Notes under the pieces: generated by a model
What the model was told of the DNA's origin: nothing
The model's database searches: none
What the model saw: only the letters and a program-made list of their open reading frames with translations
Translations under genes and position numbers: made by a program
Source: JAVBNW01 sp031551255
GTDB taxonomy: Bacteria; Bacillota; Clostridia; Christensenellales; UBA1750
Assembly: GCA_031551255.1 (NCBI GenBank)
Contig: JAVBNW010000019.1
Location: 1-16,078, forward strand
Direction of reading: 5' to 3'
Length of the DNA: 16,078 bases
In this document: positions 1 through 5,417 of the stretch, piece by piece
Numbering within the stretch: position 1 is the first letter of the stretch
Layout of the letters: each line of letters begins with the position of its first letter

Positions 1-1
1 T

Positions 2-121
2 CTTCACGCCGCCTTGGCCGATTATGTTCATTGGTTCAACCACATTCGCCTTCATGGCGCGCTCGGCTATCGCACGCCCGTTCAATGTCAGTTTGATACC
101 TGCTCCTCTTCTTTTTTGTAG
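2..121 (+). CDS. IS3-family transposase, C-terminal fragment (cut by window edge)
   Basis: The open frame entering from the left edge encodes 39 residues ending at TAG (119-121). It carries the pattern Y-V-H-W-F-N-H-I-R-L-H-G-A-L-G-Y-R-T-P, the hallmark of the last part of the DDE integrase core of IS3-family OrfB transposases (IS150/IS3 type). The final catalytic Glu lies upstream, outside the window, so nothing can be said about whether the whole enzyme is intact. A candidate right inverted repeat follows the stop within 20 bases, so this is the 3' end of the element. The family assignment is firm; the subgroup is not. Confidence 0.85.
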   Translation, partial: LHAALADYVHWFNHIRLHGALGYRTPVQCQFDTCSSSFL

Positions 122-141
122 CGCTGGGGGTTGACAGCCCA
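121..141 (+). mobile_element. Candidate right terminal inverted repeat of the IS3-family element
   Basis: Directly after the transposase stop, the sequence ends in GTTGACAGCCCA. Read inward from the outer end this is TGGGCTGTCAAC. IS3-family ends typically begin TG and finish CA, with a GTTGACA-like block close to the tip. The boundary at 141 is inferred, because the left end and any target-site duplication are outside the window. Confidence 0.4.
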
Positions 142-183
142 AAGAACGAAGAACGTAGGCTCCGCGCCTTCTTCGTCGTTCTT
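142..183. repeat. Imperfect hairpin between IS end and repeat copy A
   Basis: AAGAACGAAGAA (142-153) can pair with TTCTTCGTCGTTCTT (169-183) if a three-base bulge is allowed. The loop holds GTAGGCTCCGCG. There is no T-tract after it, so it does not look like an intrinsic terminator. It sits immediately outside the proposed IS end and may belong to the adjacent repeat family. Its function is unknown. Confidence 0.4.
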
Positions 184-193
184 CTTACTCCAC

Positions 194-297
194 AAAATCG
201 CCTCAGCGGTTTTGGGGAAGAGGAGGAGCGACGCAGTGAACGAGCTTTCGTGCCGCAGCACGGAAGCGAGCGATATGTAGTCCGCGACGACGACGAG
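194..297 (+). repeat. Interspersed repeat copy A (two-hairpin element)
   Basis: About 104 bp matching, in inverted orientation, the stretch at 15874-15982. The order is: hairpin 1 (194-213, AAAATCGC/GCGGTTTT with loop CTCA and one T-G pair), a purine-rich GGAAGAGGAGG segment, hairpin 2 (244-267, ten-base-pair stem, CGCA loop), then GATATGTAG and a (CGA)n-like tail to 297. The stem of hairpin 2 differs from copy B at three adjacent base pairs, yet pairing is kept in both. That argues the fold matters. No coding capacity is visible. It resembles REP/MITE-like intergenic elements, but no known family is recognised. Confidence 0.7.
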
Positions 298-332
298 TCT
301 GTTAAAAAAATGGCAACTTACCGCGCGCGCGC

Positions 333-361
333 TTGTGAAACGCCTATCATTCGGTTACAAT
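333..361 (+). promoter_or_regulatory. Promoter for the GAPDH gene
   Basis: TTGTGA (333-338) and TACAAT (356-361) are separated by 17 bp, a good housekeeping sigma factor match (4/6 and 5/6). It lies just outside repeat copy A and gives a 5' leader of about 35 nt before the ATG at 403. Confidence 0.6.
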
Positions 362-402
362 ACCGGTGTAGCGAATGATATATCGAATAGGGAGGTATTA
401 CC

Positions 403-1422
403 ATGGCTGTTAAAGTTGGCATCAATGGCTTTGGCCGCATCGGCCGCCTGGTTTTCCGTGCCGCGCTGGATAACAAAAACGTCCAGGTCGTGGGCATCAA
501 CGATCCGTTCATCGATCTTGATTACATGGTGTACATGCTCAGGTACGATACCGTGCACGGCCAGTTTGCCGGCACGATTTCCACCAAGGACGGCAAGCTT
601 ATCGTCAACGGCCAGGAGATCGCCGTGTTCGCCTGCATGAACCCCGACGAGATTCCGTGGTCCTCCTGCGGCGCGCAGTACATCGCCGAGGCCACCGGCG
701 TGTTCACCGACGAGGCCGGCGGCTCCAAGCACTTCGCGGGCGGCGCGAAGAAGGTTATCATCACCGCCCCAGCGAAGGACAAGTCTCCGATGTTCGTCAT
801 GGGCGTCAACCATACCTCCTATACGTCCGATATGAAGGTCATCTCCAACGCGTCCTGCACCACGAACTGCCTGGCGCCTCTGGCCTCCGTCATCCACGAG
901 AAGTATGGCATTCTCGAAGGCCTGATGACCACCGTGCACGCCACCACCGCCACCCAGAAGACTGTGGACGGCCCCTCCAAGAAGGATTGGCGCGGTGGCC
1001 GCGGCGCGGCGTTTAACATCATTCCCTCCTCCACCGGCGCGGCCAAGGCCGTTGGCGTCGTCATCCCCGAGCTCAAGGGCAAGCTGACCGGCATGAGCTT
1101 CCGCGTGCCGACGGCCGACGTATCCGTAGTCGATCTAACCGTGCGCCTGGCCAAGGGCACGACATACGAAGACATCAAGGCCACGATGAAGGCCGCCTCC
1201 GAATCCCCGCGCTGGAAGGGCATCGTGGGTTATACCGAAGATGCCGTCGTCTCCAGCGACTTCATCCACGATGCGCGCACCTCCATCTTCGATGCGACCG
1301 CGGGCAACATGCTGTCCGATACGTGCGGCCAGCTCGTCGCCTGGTACGACAACGAGTGGGCGTATTCCAACAAGGTGGTCGACCTGATCGAGTACGCCGC
1401 CGGCGTGGACGCGAAGGCGTAA
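403..1422 (+). CDS. gap: Type I glyceraldehyde-3-phosphate dehydrogenase
   Basis: Cytoplasmic glycolytic enzyme oxidising glyceraldehyde-3-phosphate to 1,3-bisphosphoglycerate with NAD and phosphate. At 339 residues it has full family length. The Rossmann motif GINGFGRIGR is at residues 6-15, with Asp34 (GIND) suggesting NAD preference. The catalytic Cys152 lies in SNASCTTNC and its partner is His179 (TTVHATTATQ). The C-terminal signature WYDNEWAYSNKVVDL is present. The start is set by ATG at 403 with GGAGG at 391-395. It is monocistronic: promoter at 333-361 and terminator at 1442-1480. The N-terminal half reads DPFIDLDYMVYMLRYDTVHG, which looks more like the eukaryotic/gammaproteobacterial GapA lineage than the Bacillus/Clostridium pattern (NDLTDP..LAHLLKYDS). 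That comparison is from memory and was not computed. Confidence 0.97.
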   Translation: MAVKVGINGFGRIGRLVFRAALDNKNVQVVGINDPFIDLDYMVYMLRYDTVHGQFAGTISTKDGKLIVNGQEIAVFACMNPDEIPWSSCGAQYIAEATGVFTDEAGGSKHFAGGAKKVIITAPAKDKSPMFVMGVNHTSYTSDMKVISNASCTTNCLAPLASVIHEKYGILEGLMTTVHATTATQKTVDGPSKKDWRGGRGAAFNIIPSSTGAAKAVGVVIPELKGKLTGMSFRVPTADVSVVDLTVRLAKGTTYEDIKATMKAASESPRWKGIVGYTEDAVVSSDFIHDARTSIFDATAGNMLSDTCGQLVAWYDNEWAYSNKVVDLIEYAAGVDAKA

Positions 1423-1441
1423 GCTGCGAAAAGGGATCTGT

Positions 1442-1480
1442 AAACGGCCTGAAACGCTTTGGCGTTGCGGGCCGTTTTTT
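1442..1480 (+). terminator. Intrinsic terminator of gap
   Basis: AAACGGCC pairs with GGGCCGTTT around an inner small hairpin (ACGC/GGCGT), followed by a run of T (1475-1480). It starts 20 bases after the gap stop, so it should insulate the next gene. Confidence 0.85.
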
Positions 1481-1518
1481 GTTATGGAAGGAATAAACAT
1501 CGATGGGGAGGGAGAAGC

Positions 1519-1995
1519 GTGATCTGCGAATCGTGCGGCTACAGAAGCGGGGATAGCGCAACGAAATGCCTGCTGTGCGGACGCGAGCTGCCCGTCAGGT
1601 TGAGCGAGGAAGAACTTGATGCCGAACTTAAACGCCTGTCGGACCGGGCCGATGTGTTGATGCCTTCTCCCGTGGAAAAGGTGTTGGGAATCGTATTTTT
1701 TGCCCTGGCACCGATCAACTTCACCGCAAGCATATTTCTTGGAAGATGGCCTGCCAACGTTTATTTTGCTTTGTTCGCGGCTATCACGGCGGCAGTCGCC
1801 GGCGTATCGGCGAGATATCCCAAAGCAATGTGGGAGCTTAGCAAGATGCGTTTTGCCCTGTACGCCAACGCAGACGACGCGACGCCGAACGATGTTTGGG
1901 GTATTCTGCGCAAGGCTTCCTATTGGCTATTTATGCTTGCCTCGTTCGTCGTAGTGGCGTTTTCGTTTCTATCAATAGAGATCTTTAGATCTTAG
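1519..1995 (+). CDS. Small zinc-ribbon membrane protein of unknown function
   Basis: The protein has 158 residues. An N-terminal zinc ribbon has Cys3, Cys6, Cys17 and Cys20 (ICESCGY...KCLLCGREL). An acidic helical linker follows (residues 27-46), then three hydrophobic segments at roughly 55-75, 79-97 and 133-152. It is therefore predicted to sit in the cytoplasmic membrane. GTG at 1519 was chosen as the start because GGGGAGGGA (1505-1513) precedes it. An ATG upstream at 1459 would lie inside the gap terminator hairpin and has no ribosome site. It follows gap, but the terminator separates the two. A zinc ribbon plus transmembrane segments is a common architecture among uncharacterised Firmicute proteins, and I recognise no specific family. 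Codon use is visibly less GC-rich than in gap. Confidence 0.8.
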   Translation: MICESCGYRSGDSATKCLLCGRELPVRLSEEELDAELKRLSDRADVLMPSPVEKVLGIVFFALAPINFTASIFLGRWPANVYFALFAAITAAVAGVSARYPKAMWELSKMRFALYANADDATPNDVWGILRKASYWLFMLASFVVVAFSFLSIEIFRS

Positions 1996-2034
1996 GCTAT
2001 ATTGCATTTTTCTAAGGAACAAAAGGGGAAAACG

Positions 2035-2064
2035 TTGGCGCTCGTCCTAAAGACGTGCTATAGT
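2035..2064 (+). promoter_or_regulatory. Promoter for the enolase-superfamily dehydratase gene
   Basis: TTGGCG (2035-2040), an 18-bp spacer and TATAGT (2059-2064) resemble a sigma-A promoter. The leader to the TTG start at 2109 is about 38 nt and contains the strong ribosome site AGGAGGAGG (2092-2100). No clear operator is seen. Confidence 0.5.
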
Positions 2065-2108
2065 AAACTATACAGTTTCCAAAGAAATGGCAGGAGGAGG
2101 ACTCTATT

Positions 2109-3479
2109 TTGGACGTCAACATCAAAAACACGGCCTCAAACCCGTCCCAGCTGCGCATCACGGATATGAAGATCGCCGAAGTTCATCAGTACGGCAACGC
2201 GCGGTGCAACTATATCGTGCGCATCGATACGAACCAGGGCATCAGCGGCTATGGCGAGGTGCGCGATGGCGCGAGCCCGCTGTACGCGCAGATGCTCAAG
2301 CGCGTAATCCTGGGCGAAAACCCGTGCAACATCGACAAGATCTTTCGGCGCATCGTGCAGTTCGGCGGCAGAGCCCGCCAGGGCGGCGGCGTGTGCGCGG
2401 TGGAGCTGGCGTTGTGGGATCTCGTAGGGCGCGTGTATGGCATACCGGTTTGGCAAATGCTCGGCGGCCAATTCCGCGACAAAGTCCGCATCTACTGCGA
2501 TACCGACGTGGACGGCAAGGATACCCCCGAGGCGATGGGCGCGGCGCTGAAGCAGCGCATGCACGACAACGGCTATACCTTCCTTAAGATGGATATCGGC
2601 ATCGGCCTGCTGGTGGGCATCCCCGGCGCGCTGACCGCCCCCCTGGGCTGGCTTGAGCAGTGGAACGAGGCGATGCACATGGGCTGGGGCGGCGCGGACA
2701 AGATTGCCGACCCGATCGCCAGGCAAGATGCGCGCATCAAGTCGTACGACACCATCAACGTCGCCCACCCGATGACGGGCGTGCACATCACGCACAAGGG
2801 CCTGGATATCCTTGAGGAACGCGTGAGGATCATCCGCGACATCATCGGCTACGAAGTGCCGCTTGCCACCGACCACTTCGGGCACATCGGCGTGGAGGAT
2901 TGCATCGCCATCGCGCAGCGGCTCGACGGCTACGGGCTGGCGTGGTACGAGGATATGATCCCCTGGCAGATGACCGACCAATGGATTCGCCTTGCGAACA
3001 GCTGCAACACGCCTGTGTGCACCGGCGAAGACTGCTATTTGCTCGACGACTTTAAGCCCCTCCTCGACAACCATGCCGTGGGCGTCATCCACCCCGATAT
3101 CCTCAGCTCCGGCGGCATCTACGAAACGAAGAAGATTGGCGATTACGCGCAAAAGTGCGGGGTTGCGATGTGCATCCACATGGCCGAAACGCCGGTCGCC
3201 GCCCTCGCCGGCGTGCAGACCGCCGCCGCCACCGAAAACTTTATGGCGCTGGAATTCCATAGCCAGAAGATCGTGGACCGCTGGTCGTCGCTGGTGACGG
3301 GCCTTAAGGTGCCTCTTATTCAGGACGGCTATATCGACGTACCCTACGGCCCCGGCCTGGGCTTCGAAGGGCTGAATGAGGATCTGATCCGCGAGCTCGA
3401 CCCCGCGCATCCCAAGGATATTTGGAAGTCCACCGACGAGTGGAACGACTGGTTCTCGCACGACAGGCTGTGGAGCTAA
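2109..3479 (+). CDS. Enolase-superfamily (mandelate racemase group) acid-sugar dehydratase
   Basis: Mg-dependent enzyme that abstracts the proton alpha to a carboxylate. In this group that usually means dehydrating a sugar acid such as galactonate, gluconate or an aldarate. It has 456 residues. The N-terminal capping domain is at about 20-125, and the barrel follows. Key residues visible: Lys160 in LKMD, metal ligands Asp255 (ATDHFGH), Glu281 (WYEDM) and Glu307 (TGEDC), and the Asp330 (HPDILSSGG)/His357 (CIHMAE) dyad. Residues 163-230 form an insertion between Lys160 and the first ligand that carries substrate-shaping Trp and His residues. The TTG start is supported by AGGAGGAGG eight bases upstream; a second option is Met20. 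It has its own promoter and terminator. The exact substrate cannot be read. An RraA-type gene two genes downstream hints at a sugar-acid pathway. Confidence 0.88.
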   Translation: MDVNIKNTASNPSQLRITDMKIAEVHQYGNARCNYIVRIDTNQGISGYGEVRDGASPLYAQMLKRVILGENPCNIDKIFRRIVQFGGRARQGGGVCAVELALWDLVGRVYGIPVWQMLGGQFRDKVRIYCDTDVDGKDTPEAMGAALKQRMHDNGYTFLKMDIGIGLLVGIPGALTAPLGWLEQWNEAMHMGWGGADKIADPIARQDARIKSYDTINVAHPMTGVHITHKGLDILEERVRIIRDIIGYEVPLATDHFGHIGVEDCIAIAQRLDGYGLAWYEDMIPWQMTDQWIRLANSCNTPVCTGEDCYLLDDFKPLLDNHAVGVIHPDILSSGGIYETKKIGDYAQKCGVAMCIHMAETPVAALAGVQTAAATENFMALEFHSQKIVDRWSSLVTGLKVPLIQDGYIDVPYGPGLGFEGLNEDLIRELDPAHPKDIWKSTDEWNDWFSHDRLWS

Positions 3480-3511
3480 CTGCCTGTGCCCAAAGGCCTT
3501 TGTAAGTTTCC

Positions 3512-3545
3512 AAGGGGTTCCATGCTGCGGCATGGAACCCCTTTT
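3512..3545 (+). terminator. Intrinsic terminator of the dehydratase gene
   Basis: AAGGGGTTCCATG (3512-3524) is perfectly complementary to CATGGAACCCCTT (3531-3543) around the loop CTGCGG. The stem runs into TTTT. Confidence 0.9.
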
Positions 3546-3635
3546 ACATCGTATTGGAATTTTTCATCGCCTTTGCGACCAATCGGGCGGCGCATCCGTC
3601 AAAGGTGTGAATGGATACGAAAGGAAGAGAGGATC

Positions 3636-4226
3636 ATGAAGAAGCATTTGCGTATAATATGCGCCGCGCTATGCCTAAGCGCAGCTTTGGCAACGTGTAC
3701 GTCCTGCGCCGGGCAAGAGGCGACGGCCGCGCCCACGCCAACCGTTTCGACCTCGCCTGAGCCCACCACTGCGGCCCCGACTGTCGCCGCCGCGACACCC
3801 ACACCCATCCCAACTCCGGAGCCCACCGCCTACGCGCAGGCGTACATCGACGTGTTCGCATCGTACTTTGATATCGACCCCGGCTTGCACGAGGGAATGA
3901 CCTACCTTGCCATCGACATGGATACGCTCAAGAATGCCACGGATGTGGATAAAGAGGCCATTGCCGAGCACTTTGCCAAGGAGCTTAGCTTGGAAGTCAT
4001 GGATGCGTCCATGCAGGATCTGCAGGAGCAAGGCCTGGTAAAGGAGGGCAGTACCATCGAGGGCATCCTTCTGTATGTCGAAAGTGTCGAGGAAACCGCG
4101 ACTACGCTGACCGTCGAGGGCGTGAAGTACCGCTCCGGCCTCGGCGCAAATTTCAACAAGAGCGTGCTGGATAAAAAGGACGGGGAATGGGTGCTTAGGG
4201 AAACGGAGATGGTTGCGATTTCGTAG
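3636..4226 (+). CDS. Thr/Pro-linker lipoprotein of unknown function
   Basis: Predicted 196-residue exported lipoprotein. Basic start MKKHLR, hydrophobic core to about residue 19, then a lipobox region with two candidate cysteines (LATC21 and CTSC24); Cys24 is the more likely lipidation site. Residues 25-64 form a low-complexity Thr/Pro/Ala linker with repeated TP and EPT units. This would tether the mixed alpha/beta domain (about 66-196) to the outer face of the membrane. The domain ends in a GVKYRSGLGAN...KDGEWVLRETEM pattern, reminiscent of small periplasmic-type beta folds, but I do not recognise a family. The ATG at 3636 is preceded by AGGAAGAGAGGA; the longer open frame from 3486 crosses the upstream terminator and is rejected. 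No clear terminator follows. Function is not assigned. Confidence 0.85.
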   Translation: MKKHLRIICAALCLSAALATCTSCAGQEATAAPTPTVSTSPEPTTAAPTVAAATPTPIPTPEPTAYAQAYIDVFASYFDIDPGLHEGMTYLAIDMDTLKNATDVDKEAIAEHFAKELSLEVMDASMQDLQEQGLVKEGSTIEGILLYVESVEETATTLTVEGVKYRSGLGANFNKSVLDKKDGEWVLRETEMVAIS

Positions 4227-4282
4227 CGGGCGCCTGCCGCGGAGTGCCCCCTTTGTTTAAGTCGGCAATGTGATCGATTTTC

Positions 4283-4312
4283 GTGGCAACGGACAGGCCC
4301 CGATGCTATAAT
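4283..4312 (+). promoter_or_regulatory. Promoter for the RraA-like gene
   Basis: A perfect TATAAT (4307-4312) lies 18 bp from GTGGCA (4283-4288, 4/6 match). The ATG is 29 bases further on at 4342, with GGGAGGGG (about 4329-4337) as ribosome site. Confidence 0.6.
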
Positions 4313-4341
4313 GGCCGTATCCGAAAGAGGGAGGGGTCTTT

Positions 4342-5265
4342 ATGTTTTTCAGTTCCAGGGAAGAGGTCGAATACCTTACGCCGCTGTGGAAGGGCGAAAG
4401 GTTGGAGGACGGCAGGCCTAAGGTTGCGGAATCCATTCTCAAGCGCATGCGGAACCTGACGATGGAAGAGGTTTGGAGCTATGCGTGGGTCAACAACTAC
4501 GAGTTTCAGGTAGAGAGCGACCTTAGGGCCACGCACCCGACGGAGAACAGGCTGGTCGGGCGCGCCCTTACGTGCACCTGCGTGCCGTTCCGTGAAGACC
4601 TTCATATGGTGGCCAAGGCCGAGTCGCGCGCGTTCGGTTTTCAGGGCAACTACAACAAATCCGCCGTCGACCGCCTTGTGGAAGGCGATGTGATGGTGGT
4701 GGATTTCTTCGACAAGGTCGCCTACGGCACGTTCTTCGGCGGCAACCTTTCCACGGCCATCGCGAACAAGACAAAGGGCGGTGGGGCCGTGATTTGGGGC
4801 GGCATCCGCGATTTGGATCAGGTGAAGGAGATCCCCAACCTGCAAATCTATTACCGTGGAACACACCCGACCGCGATCAGGGATTATATCATGAGCGGCT
4901 ACAACCGCCCCTGCCAGATCGGCAGTGCGATTTGCATGCCGGGGGATATCGTCTACGGCAGCAGCGAGGGCGTGGCGTTCATCCCCGCGCATATGGCGGA
5001 AGAAACCGTAGACGCCGCGGAGCGCTCACACATCAAGGATATCTTCGGCTTCCAGCGCCTCAAGGAGGGCAAGTATACTGCCACGCAGGTCGACCAGAGC
5101 CCCTGGCCGCAGGATATGTGGGCGGACTTTCTTAATTGGTTCAAGGCGAGCGACGAGACAAAGGACTATCGCTACTTGAACTTCGAGCAGGAGATGCTCG
5201 ATCAGAAAAACGGCGTCAACCCGTTCCGCAAGCGGCATACCGGCGGCTTGCCGTATAACCCGTAG
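4342..5265 (+). CDS. RraA-fold protein, putative aldolase/decarboxylase
   Basis: Member of the RraA family (formerly labelled dimethylmenaquinone methyltransferase). Enzymatic members are metal-dependent 4-hydroxy-4-methyl-2-oxoglutarate aldolases or oxaloacetate decarboxylases; others inhibit RNase E. Family signs: GRALTCTCVPF at 73-83, the active-site loop GGNLSTAIANKTKGGGAV (133-150), IWGGIRDLDQV with Arg156-Asp157, and the closing CMPGDIVYGSSEGVAFIP (198-215). At 307 residues it is far longer than the usual roughly 160-240. It carries an N-terminal helical region of about 65 residues and a C-terminal tail of about 75 (231-307) rich in Trp and charged residues. Such proteins often stand beside enolase-superfamily dehydratases in sugar-acid catabolism, fitting the gene at 2109. 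An enzymatic role is inferred; the regulatory RraA role is unlikely here. Confidence 0.85.
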   Translation: MFFSSREEVEYLTPLWKGERLEDGRPKVAESILKRMRNLTMEEVWSYAWVNNYEFQVESDLRATHPTENRLVGRALTCTCVPFREDLHMVAKAESRAFGFQGNYNKSAVDRLVEGDVMVVDFFDKVAYGTFFGGNLSTAIANKTKGGGAVIWGGIRDLDQVKEIPNLQIYYRGTHPTAIRDYIMSGYNRPCQIGSAICMPGDIVYGSSEGVAFIPAHMAEETVDAAERSHIKDIFGFQRLKEGKYTATQVDQSPWPQDMWADFLNWFKASDETKDYRYLNFEQEMLDQKNGVNPFRKRHTGGLPYNP

Positions 5266-5284
5266 AATCTTCGCAACGATGAAA

Positions 5285-5319
5285 GAGCCGGTCTTTATAA
5301 GACCGGCTCGAACTTTTTT
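5285..5319 (+). terminator. Intrinsic terminator, possibly shared by converging genes
   Basis: GAGCCGGTCTT (5285-5295) pairs perfectly with AAGACCGGCTC (5299-5309) around TAT, and GAACTTTTTT follows on the plus strand. Read on the minus strand, where the penicillin-binding protein gene ends at 5418, the same hairpin is followed only by TTTC. It may still act weakly in that direction. Confidence 0.9.
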
Positions 5320-5417
5320 GGAGTTTTTTGGAATTTTGTATACCGCGCCGTGCTTTCTTGGCGGGAGGCTCATGGGGGACGCGTACCTCCCCGTGCCGTT
5401 TGTACCCCCGTGACGTT

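Noticed and set aside
194..297. CRISPR or tRNA/rRNA interpretation of the repeat
   Set aside because: No regular spacer-repeat periodicity and no cloverleaf or rRNA-like segment; only two dispersed inverted copies are seen.
1..297. Repeat copy A as part of the IS3 element
   Set aside because: The proposed IS end at 141 precedes it, and copy B at the right end has no transposase next to it, so the repeat looks independent.
2136..3533. 465-codon open frame on the minus strand
   Set aside because: Antisense shadow of the enolase-superfamily dehydratase; no family motif, and it runs through that gene's terminator.
4227..4260. Possible terminator after the lipoprotein gene (GCGG...CCGC)
   Set aside because: Only a four-base-pair stem and no adjacent T-tract.
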